A DNA stretch of 64,000 nucleotides. Origin: an uncultured Clostridia bacterium (lineage in GTDB: Bacteria > Bacillota > Clostridia > Monoglobales > Monoglobaceae). Numbering within the stretch: the first letter of the stretch is position 1; every line of letters begins with the position of its first letter. Where the stretch lies: assembly GCA_934454115.1 (NCBI GenBank), contig CAKSFQ010000007.1, forward strand, positions 1-64,000, given 5' to 3'. Below are positions 34,909-44,080 of this stretch, in pieces. The position numbers were made by a program, and so were the translations under genes. The notes beneath the pieces are model-generated. The model did no database searches. It saw nothing but the letters and a program-made list of their open reading frames with translations, and had not been told where the DNA came from.

Positions 34909-35421
34909 ATGTCCGTCAAACGTCTCGCATCGGACGGCGTACTGACCGCCCTTGCGCTCATCATCTTTATTTTGGAAATGCAGCTTCCGCCGCTTTTGCC
35001 AATTCCCGGCATCAAACTGGGGCTTTCCAATATTGTCACCCTGTTTGCCCTCTGCTTTCTCAGCGGCAAGGATGCTTTTTTGATTGTCACGGCGCGCATT
35101 CTGCTGGGTGCGGCGCTGACCGGGAACCCGGCCGCCATGCTTTACAGTCTTGCCGGCGGGCTCTGCTGCCTTGGCATCGAGTTTCTCTTGTTTTTTGTGT
35201 GTCATATCAAACCGATCTGGGCGGTCAGCGCGGTCGGCGCCATCACCCATAATACGGCGCAGCTTGCCGTTGCCGCACTGGTCACCAAAACCGCGGCGGT
35301 CTTTGCCTACCTCCCGTTTTTGTGGGCGGCGGCAATTCTGACCGGGTTGTTTACCGGGCTTTGCATCACTTATCTTGCAGCGCGCCACAAGGACACCCTT
35401 GACCGCCTTCTTTCAAAGTAA
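34909..35421 (+). CDS. Gx transporter family membrane protein
   Basis: A 170-aa protein with about five transmembrane helices and the segment IPGIKLGLSNIVTLFAL characteristic of the Gx/HepPP-synthase-component-I-like family, which resembles ECF S components. A small-molecule uptake role is presumed. The last 56 bases overlap the convergent araC-type gene. Confidence 0.82.
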   Translation: MSVKRLASDGVLTALALIIFILEMQLPPLLPIPGIKLGLSNIVTLFALCFLSGKDAFLIVTARILLGAALTGNPAAMLYSLAGGLCCLGIEFLLFFVCHIKPIWAVSAVGAITHNTAQLAVAALVTKTAAVFAYLPFLWAAAILTGLFTGLCITYLAARHKDTLDRLLSK

Positions 35422-36274
35422 ACGGCTCTTTCGGCATATAGGTTCCGACATCAATGTTGTTTTCCAGCCGTTTCATCCGATCATGAAACCGCCGTCCGTC
35501 GTCCGACGGCAGCACACCCATCAGGCGCTGATAAATTTTTGAAAAATAAGATAGGTTTTTAAATCCGCAAAGGGCGGCCGCCTCACTGACCGTCACATTC
35601 TTATCACATAAGAGCGCCTTTGCCTGACTGCAGCGGATATAATTTAAGTAGGTAATCATCGAAACATCAGTGTTTCTTTTAAACTCCCTGGAAAAATATG
35701 CTCTGGAAAATCCCACGTGCTTTACGATGTCATCAATTGTAATATCCTGCGCATAGTTTTCCCGGATAAACAAAAGCGCCTTTTTGATCGATTCCGGGAA
35801 TTCTTCCTGCTTGGTCTGTTCTGTCGCATAGCGCTCGGTCAATGCGATCATCAGCCTCAGCACTGCGGCACGGATTTTGGCACAGTAATACGGCGGCTTT
35901 TCACTGTACAGCGCCGCAATCCTTTTAAAATCCGCCTCGACATCCGCCGATCGTATGCAGTGCCGGTAGGAAACGGCATCAATCGGAATCCCGTTTTCTC
36001 TGAAAAAGTCTGCGTCCACAATCAGGCAAAAATATTCCACCCGTTCCTTCGCGGAAACGGCGTGAAAGCAGTCGGGATTGATGATTACAAGATCCCCTGC
36101 CGCGACCTCGTAGCTGTTTCGGTTATAGAGCAGGCTTCCGCTGCCGTTTACAAAGCACAAAAACTCCGGATTTTCGTGCCAGTTCCCAAAATCGCCGCAC
36201 TCTGCCTCAACCACGTCAAAGTGAAAGATAAACGGAAGCGGTTCGTTTTGCAGCATATGGTTTTCGTATTTCAT
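35366..36274 (-). CDS. AraC family transcriptional regulator
   Basis: A 302-aa regulator with an N-terminal cupin-like sensor domain (about 1-150) and two HTH motifs at about 170-265 (ITIDDIVKHVGFSRAYFSREFK and VSEAAALCGFKNLSYFSKIY). It is divergent from the isomerase/epimerase-nagA pair, so it probably controls them in response to an amino sugar or derivative; this is inference from position. GGAGG precedes the ATG. Confidence 0.88.
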   Translation of the reverse strand: MKYENHMLQNEPLPFIFHFDVVEAECGDFGNWHENPEFLCFVNGSGSLLYNRNSYEVAAGDLVIINPDCFHAVSAKERVEYFCLIVDADFFRENGIPIDAVSYRHCIRSADVEADFKRIAALYSEKPPYYCAKIRAAVLRLMIALTERYATEQTKQEEFPESIKKALLFIRENYAQDITIDDIVKHVGFSRAYFSREFKRNTDVSMITYLNYIRCSQAKALLCDKNVTVSEAAALCGFKNLSYFSKIYQRLMGVLPSDDGRRFHDRMKRLENNIDVGTYMPKEPFTLKEGGQGCPCGALQDK

Positions 36275-36387
36275 ACAAAATCCTCCAAGGCATAATTGTG
36301 TTAAAAATAGTCATAATACATTCTTGCAAATTTTCTGCTTTTATTATACAACAAAGATAGAATAAGTCAAGAAAGGAAGTGTGTTTT

Positions 36388-37227
36388 ATGTTTCAAATCG
36401 GGGTTATGACGGATTCGTTCCGAATCGATACAAAAAGCGCAATCAAAAAAGCGGCAGAGCTCGGCGCCGCAGGACTGCAAATGTATGCTACAAAGGGTGA
36501 AAACGCTCCGGAAAATCTCACAAAAGAAAAACGCCGTGAGCTGTTAGACTTTGTAAAGTCAAACGGTCTGGTGTTTTCGGCGATCTGCGGCGACCTGGGT
36601 CAAGGATTTATCCATCCCGAAAAAAATCCGCAATTGATTGAAAAATCCAAACGCATTTTAGAGCTTGCCAAGGATTTGGAGTGCGACATCGTGACAACGC
36701 ATATCGGCGTTGTGCCGCGTGATCCCAATCACGACCGGTACAAGATTATGCAGGAGGCCTGCTACACGCTGAGCCGTTTTGCCGATGATATGCATTCTCA
36801 TTTTGCCGTAGAGACCGGTCCGGAGGTCGCAAGCGTGTTAAAGGGCTTTTTGGACAGTCTGTCCTCGCACGGTGTGGCGGTGAACTTTGACCCGGCCAAT
36901 CTGGTGATGGTACACGGACAGGATCCGGTGGAGGCCGTCCATATTCTTGGCGACTACATCGTACATACCCACGCAAAGGACGGCAGACAGCTGACGCCCT
37001 GCAACCCGGAGGTCATTTACGGCGTCATCGATCACGACACCTTTGCGGAGCAGGAGCCGTCTTTTGAAGAGGTTCCCCTTGGCGAGGGCGACGTTCATTT
37101 TGAAACCTATCTTCAGGCGCTGCGTGATGTCGGCTATGACGGATTTTTGACCGTTGAGCGTGAATGCGGCGAGAACCCGGCGGCAGACATTGCCAAAGCC
37201 GTAGACTTTTTGAAAAAACTAATTTAG
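36388..37227 (+). CDS. Sugar phosphate isomerase/epimerase (TIM barrel)
   Basis: A 279-aa AP-endonuclease-2-like TIM barrel. It contains VVTTHIGVVPRD near residue 112, HFAVETGPE, NFDPANLVM, VHTHAKDG and a late VERECG, the metal-binding Glu/Asp/His set of the xylose-isomerase-like family. The specific sugar is not evident. The ATG at 36388 has AAAGGAAG eight bases upstream and is preferred over a GTG three codons earlier. It is followed by nagA after 15 bp, so it probably handles an amino-sugar derivative. Confidence 0.85.
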   Translation: MFQIGVMTDSFRIDTKSAIKKAAELGAAGLQMYATKGENAPENLTKEKRRELLDFVKSNGLVFSAICGDLGQGFIHPEKNPQLIEKSKRILELAKDLECDIVTTHIGVVPRDPNHDRYKIMQEACYTLSRFADDMHSHFAVETGPEVASVLKGFLDSLSSHGVAVNFDPANLVMVHGQDPVEAVHILGDYIVHTHAKDGRQLTPCNPEVIYGVIDHDTFAEQEPSFEEVPLGEGDVHFETYLQALRDVGYDGFLTVERECGENPAADIAKAVDFLKKLI

Positions 37228-37242
37228 CAGAAACGGGGCTTT

Positions 37243-38310
37243 ATGATGAAAACGGTATTTAAAAATGCAAACAACGGCGCCTTTGACATTGTCACCGAGG
37301 ACGGAAAAATCGTCGCACTGGAAAAAACCGTCCTTTCGGGATTTGATTTAGACGGCGCGGACGTTTATCCCGGCCTGTTTGACATGCATTCGCACGGATG
37401 CATGGGCTACGACACCATGGATCAAAAGTATCTGCATGAAATGTCTGTCTTTCAGGCAGAACACGGAACAACATCCTGGCTGCCCACCACCATGACCGTC
37501 TCAATGGACGAGATCCGCGCCGTGGTAAATGCGCCGCTGCCTGACTTTAAGGATGCCGCATCAGTGCTGGGCTATCACATGGAAGGGCCGTACATCTCCC
37601 CGCGCTATAAAGGCGCGCAGAACGAATGTTACATCAAGGCGCCCGATTTAGAAGAATTTTCTGCGCTTTCCCATATCCGCGTTGTCACCATTGCGCCGGA
37701 GCTGCCCGGCAGTATGGACTTTATCCGCGGCTGCAAAAGCGTTGTCTCGCTGGGTCACACTGCAGCAGACTACGAAACCGCCGCCGCCGCGATGGATGCC
37801 GGTGCTGCCTGCCTGACCCACACCTTTAACGCGATGCCGCCGCTGCATCACCGCGCTCCCGGCCCAATCGGCGCGGCCATTTCAAAAAATGCCTATGTAC
37901 AGGTGATTTCGGACGGGCTGCATCTGCACCCCAGCGTTGTTTTGGGACTGTATAAAATTTTCGGTGCCGACCGTATGCTGCTGATCAGCGATTCGATGCG
38001 GGCAACCGGCATGCCGGACGGGAATTATGAATTCGGCGGACAGGAAATTACGGTGAAAGACCGCGTCGCACGGACACAGGACGGCGCGCTGGCCGGCAGT
38101 ACCACACCGCTTTTTGACTGCGTAAAATGTGCCATCTCCTTCGGCATCCCCAAACAGGACGCCTTTCGGATGGCGTCTCTCACCCCGGCGCAGCTTTGCG
38201 GAATCCAAAACAAAGGTTTGCTTGCGCCCGGCTATGACGCCGACTTTATCGCCGTGGACGATGCCCTTAACCTGTCTCACGTCATTATCGGCGGAAATAA
38301 AATCAAATAA
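37243..38310 (+). CDS. nagA: N-acetylglucosamine-6-phosphate deacetylase
   Basis: NagA removes acetate from GlcNAc-6-P to give GlcN-6-P. The 355-aa amidohydrolase has FDMHSHGCMGYDTM near residue 46, HMEGPYISPRYKGAQN near 110, SLGHTAADYE, LTHTFNAMPPLHHR and the catalytic LISDSMRATG. It is somewhat short but complete. It pairs with the NagB-ROK gene at 40408, which would supply the steps before and after. Confidence 0.93.
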   Translation: MMKTVFKNANNGAFDIVTEDGKIVALEKTVLSGFDLDGADVYPGLFDMHSHGCMGYDTMDQKYLHEMSVFQAEHGTTSWLPTTMTVSMDEIRAVVNAPLPDFKDAASVLGYHMEGPYISPRYKGAQNECYIKAPDLEEFSALSHIRVVTIAPELPGSMDFIRGCKSVVSLGHTAADYETAAAAMDAGAACLTHTFNAMPPLHHRAPGPIGAAISKNAYVQVISDGLHLHPSVVLGLYKIFGADRMLLISDSMRATGMPDGNYEFGGQEITVKDRVARTQDGALAGSTTPLFDCVKCAISFGIPKQDAFRMASLTPAQLCGIQNKGLLAPGYDADFIAVDDALNLSHVIIGGNKIK

Positions 38311-38329
38311 AAACAAAACCGATTACATA

Positions 38330-38358
38330 AAAATTCCCCTCCATCGGAGGGGAATTTT
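38330..38358. terminator. Bidirectional terminator between nagA and GH18 gene
   Basis: Perfect 13-bp stem AAAATTCCCCTCC/GGAGGGGAATTTT around ATC. A/T tracts are on both sides, serving the converging genes. Confidence 0.85.
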
Positions 38359-38400
38359 GTCGTTACAAAGTCTATTGCGATTCGGATTGCGAATATCAGG

Positions 38401-39702
38401 TTAGCCGTTTAAAAAATCGGGGTCGGTATCGATTTGATAATCATGATTGAGTACCACCCAGTTTTGCGGGAACTCGCGCATGGCGTTCCAATAGCCGATA
38501 CCGCGGAGTCCAAAGCCTTTGGCAAGCTCCAGCTTGGCCCGGATGCTCCTTGCGTCCTCAAACCAGACCTCATGCAGCGTTCCGCTCTCGTCCGTATAGC
38601 GAAACCACGGGGCTTTCGACGTCTCATCAAACAAAATCTCGGCGCGGTATCGCCTCGCAAGATCGATCGCCTTGACCGGCGAGACGGAGGGTGCGCCGGG
38701 ATTGCCGGATGCATAGGGCAGCTTCCAGTCATAGCCGTAAGTCGGTACGCCCATAAATATTTTATCGCGCGAGATCCTTGTGACCGCGTATTCCACCACG
38801 CGGCGCACGTTTTCAATCGGCGCGACCGCCATGGGCGGCCCGTAGGTGTAGCCCCACTCATAGGTCATCAGCAAGACGCCGTTCACCGCCGCACCGATGC
38901 CGGCATAGTCATGCCCCTCATAGAGCATTCCCATCTGCATATCGCCGGTCTTGGGCGCAAGCGCCGAAAACAGGGGATATCCCAGGGGGTTGAGCCGCAG
39001 GCGCAGATTCTGCAAAAAAGTGATATAGTCATAGCGCTCTTCGGGAAAGATAAATTCAAAATCAACATCCACACCAAGATAGCCCTTTTGCTGCACAACC
39101 TGCAAGATTTCTTCGATCAGCGCCTCCTGCTTTTGACTGTCGTTAAATATCATGCTGGCGCGCTCATTGCTGAATCTACCCTCCTCGGTCAGGGTAGAAA
39201 GGTGCATCAGCGGCTTGGTCTCGTACTCCTCCGTCACCGCCAGCATAACGGCATCCTCCAGATCAACCAGGCCGCCGTCCTCGCAGATACCGTAGGTAAA
39301 CGGCGTAAAATACGAAAAATAGGACAGCTGCTCACGCAAAAGCTCGGTGGTGATATACGGATACGCGTAGCTGTTCGTCACAAAAACACCGCCCGCGCCC
39401 TGGTTCTGATAGTGAATCACCAACTCTTCACCGGCTGTGATCTCCGACCTGCCGCGCAGCTGGTAGTTGTTGCGAAAAAGGGCGTAAACCGTCATTTGAT
39501 ATTCTCTTGCAATGTCAAAAAGGCTCTCTCCCGGCCTTACAATATGTACCTGCTCCGGAATCTGTATGACGATGGCCTGTCCGGTGACAGGCTGCTCGGA
39601 AAGCGTCAATCCGTTATCCGCCAGCAGATGATCAAGATTTACCCCGTACCGATTTGCGATTTGTCCCATGGTTTCTCCTTCTTTGACAACATGGATCATC
39701 AT
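38401..39702 (-). CDS. LysM-GH18 spore cortex hydrolase-like protein
   Basis: A 433-aa protein with two LysM repeats (about residues 2-45 and 51-96) and a GH18 chitinase-like domain carrying LGVDVDFEFI, the D-x-D-x-E catalytic motif, near residue 210. There is no signal peptide. The arrangement is that of YaaH/SleL-type spore proteins, which cut cortex peptidoglycan during germination. The start at 39702 has AGGAGG nine bases upstream. It supports the host being a spore former. Confidence 0.9.
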   Translation of the reverse strand: MMIHVVKEGETMGQIANRYGVNLDHLLADNGLTLSEQPVTGQAIVIQIPEQVHIVRPGESLFDIAREYQMTVYALFRNNYQLRGRSEITAGEELVIHYQNQGAGGVFVTNSYAYPYITTELLREQLSYFSYFTPFTYGICEDGGLVDLEDAVMLAVTEEYETKPLMHLSTLTEEGRFSNERASMIFNDSQKQEALIEEILQVVQQKGYLGVDVDFEFIFPEERYDYITFLQNLRLRLNPLGYPLFSALAPKTGDMQMGMLYEGHDYAGIGAAVNGVLLMTYEWGYTYGPPMAVAPIENVRRVVEYAVTRISRDKIFMGVPTYGYDWKLPYASGNPGAPSVSPVKAIDLARRYRAEILFDETSKAPWFRYTDESGTLHEVWFEDARSIRAKLELAKGFGLRGIGYWNAMREFPQNWVVLNHDYQIDTDPDFLNG

Positions 39703-39812
39703 TTGCTTTCCCCTCCTGCATTTGTCTTTATTAAAGTATAATGACAATGCCGCAGGATTATGCGTATCATTTTGCCGCCAAACGATAATTTTTCTCTTAT
39801 CTCCTTTCCCAA

Positions 39813-40220
39813 TTACTTCACGCCGACATGGTATGCCAGCAGCAAATGATGAATCCGCTCAAAAATAAGCCCGACCGCAAACCAGAGCGGCGCGTAGTCA
39901 AGACGGATTACCCCCAGCACCGAGGACCACCCGGTATAGTGCCACGCCTCAATGCCAAACACCTTCAGCAGCATGCCGCTGACAAACTCGATGGCAAAGA
40001 TGAACACGGTCCAGATACAGCCGCGCCAGAACCAATGAAAGCCGCCGATCCAGGCATGCACCGGCTCTAACAAAAAAACCGCCGCACCGTAAATAAAAAA
40101 CATCCACACCGAGGTATGGCCGACCAGGTCGCGGCTGCCGCTTCCGAGCGAGGTAAAGCCTGTCCAGATAATCTCAATATTCCACCCTAAAAGTCCGTAA
40201 ATCATATATCGTATCAGCAT
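39813..40220 (-). CDS. Small polytopic membrane protein, CmpB/type-IV ABC-like
   Basis: A 135-aa protein with four hydrophobic segments, starting MLIRYMIYGLLGWNIEIIWTG. It resembles the small putative ABC_trans_CmpB (PF06541-like) membrane proteins of unknown function. No ribosome site is visible before this ATG; a TATACT ends six bases upstream, so the message could be leaderless. A TTG 18 codons earlier (40274) would give 153 aa. Convergent or divergent neighbours do not suggest a partner. Confidence 0.6.
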   Translation of the reverse strand: MLIRYMIYGLLGWNIEIIWTGFTSLGSGSRDLVGHTSVWMFFIYGAAVFLLEPVHAWIGGFHWFWRGCIWTVFIFAIEFVSGMLLKVFGIEAWHYTGWSSVLGVIRLDYAPLWFAVGLIFERIHHLLLAYHVGVK

Positions 40221-40407
40221 GGTTTTAGTATAAGTGAAAATGAAAAAAAATATACCGTGGATTTCTCTTCCCAAAGCAACCGTTTTAAATCAATAATATA
40301 AATTTTTTGGCATATTGTGTAAATACATTTTTTCGCTCTCATGCTATCATGAAATTAAATAAAATATGCTGATTTTACGCCTTTTGTTGCGATAGGAGGA
40401 GCAGATC

Positions 40408-42012
40408 ATGAAGTTAATCGTATGTAATAATTATGATGAAGTTTCCAAGGCGGCGGCAGAGCTTGTCGCGGATCAAATCAAACAGAACAAAAACAGTGTG
40501 CTCGGACTGGCTACCGGTTCTACGCCGATCGGCATGTACCGCGTTTTGGCCGAGATGAACCGCCGCGGTGACATTGATTTTCAAACCATCCGTTCCTTTA
40601 ACCTGGATGAATATTATCCCATCGCGGACGACAATCCGCAAAGCTACCACTATTTCATGAATGAAAATCTGTTTTCAAAAATCAACATTGACAAGGCCAA
40701 CACACACATTTTAAACGGTCTCTGTGAGGATACTGAAAAAGAGTGTGCAGACTTTGAACACCTGATTGAAGAAAACGGCGGCATCGACTTGCAGATTCTT
40801 GGCATCGGCCAAAACGGACATATCGGCTTTAACGAACCGAACGAAAGCCTGAATTCTTATACCCACTTAACCGACCTGACCGAAAACACCATTGAGGCCA
40901 ACGCCCGTTTCTTTGACCGCATTGAAGATGTACCGACCAAGGCGCTCACCATGGGCATCGGCACCATTTTAAAGGCACGCAAGATTGTTCTGCTTGCCAC
41001 CGGCGCAAGCAAGCACCACGCAATCCGTGAGCTGCTCAACAGCAGCATCTCTACTGAGAACCCTGCCTCCATGCTGAAGGTGCACCCGGACGTAACCTTA
41101 GTCTGCGACAAAGAGGCCTATGCCAAAGAGCGGATCGGTATTGATATCGGCGGCACCGAAATCAAATTTGGCGTTTTGGATGAGGAAAATAAGCTGATCT
41201 GCAAAAAGAGCGTTCCGACCGTGGCAGACAGTGTTGATACCCTGATTTCCACTATGGAGCAGGAGTGCCGCGGCTTGATGCGGGAGCACTTTGTCAGCAG
41301 CGTCGGCATCGGCACGCCGGGCACCATTCACGACGGATTGGTCAGTGCAGTGAATCTGCCGTTTTGCCAGACTGATCTAAAGAAGGCGATGGAGCAGCGC
41401 CTGAATATTCCGGTATCGGTCAGCAACGATGCAAACTGCGCGGCACTGGCAGAAAACATCTGCGGCATTGGCAAAAAGAGCGAGAATCTGCTTATGATTT
41501 CTCTGGGTACCGGCGTCGGCGGCGGTATCGTCTTAAATCACAAAATCTATGAGGGGCGCGGCAGCGCCGGTGAAATCGGGCACATCTGCATCGATATCCA
41601 CGGCAAGGCATGTCCCTGTGGTCAAAAGGGTTGCTGGGAGCAATACGCTTCTGCCAAGGCGCTGATCGATGACGCCAAAGACGCGGCGCTTTCGGCGCCA
41701 AGCAGCCGCCTATATGCCATGTACCATGAAAACGGCGACCGAATGGACGGCATTCTGTTCTTCCGGGCAATCCGAGAGGGCAGCGAAACCGCAAAGAAGG
41801 TCTTAGACCGCTATACCGACTACTTAGCTGCCGGAATCCGGGGGCTGATTTATGTATTCGACCCGGATCTGATCGTACTGACCGGCGGCATCAGCAATGC
41901 CGGCGCGCTTTTGCTGGATCCGCTGAAGGCGAAGCTCACAAGTGACATTCCGATTGAGATTTCAACTTTAAAAAGCGATGCCGGTGTCATCGGCGCTGCG
42001 CTGCTCGACTAA
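40408..42012 (+). CDS. Glucosamine-6-phosphate deaminase fused to ROK sugar kinase
   Basis: A 534-aa two-domain enzyme. Residues 1-240 are a complete NagB (LGLATGSTPIGMY, FNLDEYYP, GIGQNGHIGFNEP) turning GlcN-6-P into fructose 6-P and ammonia. Residues 242-534 are a complete ROK kinase with the phosphate loop GIDIGGTEIKFGV, EIGH near 390, and the zinc motif CPCGQKGCWEQ. The ROK domain begins directly after the usual NagB C-terminus, with no linker. The kinase substrate is probably GlcNAc or another hexosamine. With NagA at 37243 this would give GlcNAc to fructose 6-P. AGGAGG precedes the ATG by eight bases. Confidence 0.9.
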   Translation: MKLIVCNNYDEVSKAAAELVADQIKQNKNSVLGLATGSTPIGMYRVLAEMNRRGDIDFQTIRSFNLDEYYPIADDNPQSYHYFMNENLFSKINIDKANTHILNGLCEDTEKECADFEHLIEENGGIDLQILGIGQNGHIGFNEPNESLNSYTHLTDLTENTIEANARFFDRIEDVPTKALTMGIGTILKARKIVLLATGASKHHAIRELLNSSISTENPASMLKVHPDVTLVCDKEAYAKERIGIDIGGTEIKFGVLDEENKLICKKSVPTVADSVDTLISTMEQECRGLMREHFVSSVGIGTPGTIHDGLVSAVNLPFCQTDLKKAMEQRLNIPVSVSNDANCAALAENICGIGKKSENLLMISLGTGVGGGIVLNHKIYEGRGSAGEIGHICIDIHGKACPCGQKGCWEQYASAKALIDDAKDAALSAPSSRLYAMYHENGDRMDGILFFRAIREGSETAKKVLDRYTDYLAAGIRGLIYVFDPDLIVLTGGISNAGALLLDPLKAKLTSDIPIEISTLKSDAGVIGAALLD

Positions 42013-42025
42013 AAAATGATTAAAA

Positions 42026-42069
42026 GAAGAATCCGACCGTGGACTAAGCTTCCCGGTCGGATTCTTTTT
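42026..42069 (+). terminator. Terminator of the NagB-ROK gene
   Basis: AAGAATCCGACCG pairs with CGGTCGGATTCTT, followed by TTTC. The stem overlaps the last codons of the convergent YolD-like gene. Confidence 0.85.
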
Positions 42070-42475
42070 CTAAAATGATAAAATCATAAATATTGCACAC
42101 CAAAATACTGCGATTTTCGGTTAAAAGAAAGGATTTTGCATCAAAATCCACCTTTCGCACCGTCACACGCTCCGTTTGATAGTATCCGCCTTTCTTTTTT
42201 CTATCGGGAATAAAGTGGGTTAGACGAATATCGGCATTTTTTCCCTCCTCCAGCATCTCGCAAAGCTGCAAAAGCTTTAAATCCAGCTTTTCCCGCTCAT
42301 CGCCGTCCAATTCAATTTTTTGATCCGTTAGCCGCCCGGTCTCCGCAATGGCCTCCTCATGGCCGTGGAGCGCCGCAAAGGAGCCAAACTGCGCCGCGCG
42401 CGCATGCATCGACATTTGCGGATGCTTTTTGGATACCGGACGCGGCAGATGAATGATATCTTCGTAAGGATTCAT
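42044..42475 (-). CDS. YolD-like protein
   Basis: A 143-aa protein of the YolD-like type: HPQMSMHARAAQFGSFAALHGHEEAI at the N-terminus in segments, a helical middle, and a beta-rich end. Members are encoded directly after Y-family polymerases in Firmicutes and may act as their accessory factor, in the manner of UmuD-like partners; the function is not established. Its ATG overlaps the polymerase stop by 4 bp. Confidence 0.8.
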   Translation of the reverse strand: MNPYEDIIHLPRPVSKKHPQMSMHARAAQFGSFAALHGHEEAIAETGRLTDQKIELDGDEREKLDLKLLQLCEMLEEGKNADIRLTHFIPDRKKKGGYYQTERVTVRKVDFDAKSFLLTENRSILVCNIYDFIILEKESDREA

Positions 42476-43995
42476 GCCTTATGCCCCCCGATCTGATTGT
42501 TGCGGTTTCTTCCGGTAGCACCGTCTTGCAGATTCAGCCCCTTTAACACCGCGTTTTTACCATATCGCTTTTTGATGGCAATCATCGCCTTTTGCATCTG
42601 CTTTTCCCGGCTGAGCCGCTTTTGCTCTTCTTCCGCACGGGCGCGCTCTGCTTCATAATCCACAAAAAGGCTCAGCTGCTGCGGTTCCCTGATTTTCGTG
42701 CTGTCGCGCTCGTCCGTCAAATGATTCAGCGAGATATTCATCCGTCGAATCGAAAACGATGGGTTTACAATTCTGTCATACAGGGCAATCACCGCCTCGG
42801 TAATTTGTCTTGCCGATGCCGTCTTTTTCTTTAAATTTGCCGTTCCGTGCGCCGGTTTGGGCACCTTTCTTCCGTACCGATCTGTCTTGATTTCTTCATT
42901 CTTTAGCCCCCGGGCGACAGGTTTTCCCAAATTTTCAACATCATAGCCGACCGTCAGAACCACCTGATCGGTAAGCCGTCCCTGATCCACCAGTTCCAGC
43001 GCAGCCGCCTCCAGCATCTCACGCAATACCAGCTTGGCCTTTTCAAAACAATAGGGACAGGAGAGCACCTGTCCGTTGCCCATACTAAAGTTTTCCGGCC
43101 GGTACGCTTTGATGGCATCAATCGTACATGGCTCCCATCCCCAAGCATGGTCAATCAAGAGTTCCGCATTCACCCCAAATAAACGGTAGAGCAAATCCTC
43201 ATTGTTTGTTTGATGGGGTTTTCCAATCGAACACCGCGCGATATCCCCCATGGTGTAAAGACCGTTTGCCTCCAGCTTTTTGGCATATCCGCTGCCCACT
43301 CTCCAAAAATCCGTCAGCGGCCGGTGCGTCCACAAAAGCTCTCGGTAACGCGTCTCATCAAGCTCGGCAATCCGCGCCCCGTTTTGATCCGGCGCTATCT
43401 TTTTGGCAACGATATCCATAGCAACCTTACAAAGATACAGGTTGGTGCCGATCCCGGCCGTTGCCGTGATGCCGGTGCTGTCTACAACGTCCTGTAAAAT
43501 CACAGATGCCAGCTGCCGCGCCGTCATCCGATAGTTTTCGAGATAGGGCGTCACATCCATGAATACCTCGTCAATCGAATAAACATGCATGTCCTCCGGC
43601 GCCACATATTTTAAATAAATCTGATAAATCCTGGTGCTGTATTCCATATAATGTGCCATGCGCGGCGGCGCGACCAAATATTGAAGCGCCAGATTGGGCG
43701 ATGCCGCCAGTTCTTTGGCAGAACAAGACTCACCCATAAGTTTTCGTCCTTTTGCCGCCTGCCGCCGCTTTTCATTGACCGCCTTGACTCTTTGCACCAC
43801 CTCAAACAACCGGGCGCGGCCGGAAATCCCATACGCCTTTAAAGAGGGAGAAACTGCAAGGCAAATGGTCTTTTCCGTCCGGCTCTGATCCGCCACAACC
43901 AGGTGCGTATCTAAGGGATCCAGACCCCGCTCCATACATTCGACCGAGGCATAAAACGATTTTAAATCAATCGCAAGATAGGCTTTCTCTCCCAT
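42472..43995 (-). CDS. Y-family (UmuC/DinB-like) DNA polymerase
   Basis: A 507-aa translesion polymerase. The catalytic palm shows LAIDLKSFYASVECMERG (first metal Asp) and YSIDEVFMDV (second acidic pair), then an HhH region with FWRVGSGYAKKL and a little-finger domain, with a Lys/Arg-rich tail. The length and YolD partner fit the UvrX/YqjW group of Firmicutes. The start at 43995 has AAAGGAGG upstream. The promoter at 44052-44080 is overlapped by a 20-bp dyad, which suggests repressor control, possibly damage-inducible. Confidence 0.9.
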   Translation of the reverse strand: MGEKAYLAIDLKSFYASVECMERGLDPLDTHLVVADQSRTEKTICLAVSPSLKAYGISGRARLFEVVQRVKAVNEKRRQAAKGRKLMGESCSAKELAASPNLALQYLVAPPRMAHYMEYSTRIYQIYLKYVAPEDMHVYSIDEVFMDVTPYLENYRMTARQLASVILQDVVDSTGITATAGIGTNLYLCKVAMDIVAKKIAPDQNGARIAELDETRYRELLWTHRPLTDFWRVGSGYAKKLEANGLYTMGDIARCSIGKPHQTNNEDLLYRLFGVNAELLIDHAWGWEPCTIDAIKAYRPENFSMGNGQVLSCPYCFEKAKLVLREMLEAAALELVDQGRLTDQVVLTVGYDVENLGKPVARGLKNEEIKTDRYGRKVPKPAHGTANLKKKTASARQITEAVIALYDRIVNPSFSIRRMNISLNHLTDERDSTKIREPQQLSLFVDYEAERARAEEEQKRLSREKQMQKAMIAIKKRYGKNAVLKGLNLQDGATGRNRNNQIGGHKA

Positions 43996-44045
43996 GCGTG
44001 TTCCTCCTTTCGCCGCTGCATTTTTTCCTTTTTTCGGCATACTTT

Positions 44046-44080
44046 AACTTTAGTATACCACAGTTCTTTCAAAAAGTCAC
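44046..44080 (-). promoter_or_regulatory. Promoter and overlapping dyad of the polymerase-YolD operon
   Basis: GTGACT, 17 bases, TATACT on minus. The sequence at 44046-44065, AACTTTAGTATACCACAGTT, matches its own complement at 16 of 20 positions and covers the -10 element. This looks like a repressor operator but is not the textbook Bacillus LexA box (GAAC-N4-GTTC). Confidence 0.55.

Noticed and set aside
38434..39741. 435-aa open frame on plus over the GH18 gene
   Set aside because: Fully antisense to a clear LysM-GH18 protein, no ribosome site, no recognisable motifs; a long shadow caused by codon bias.
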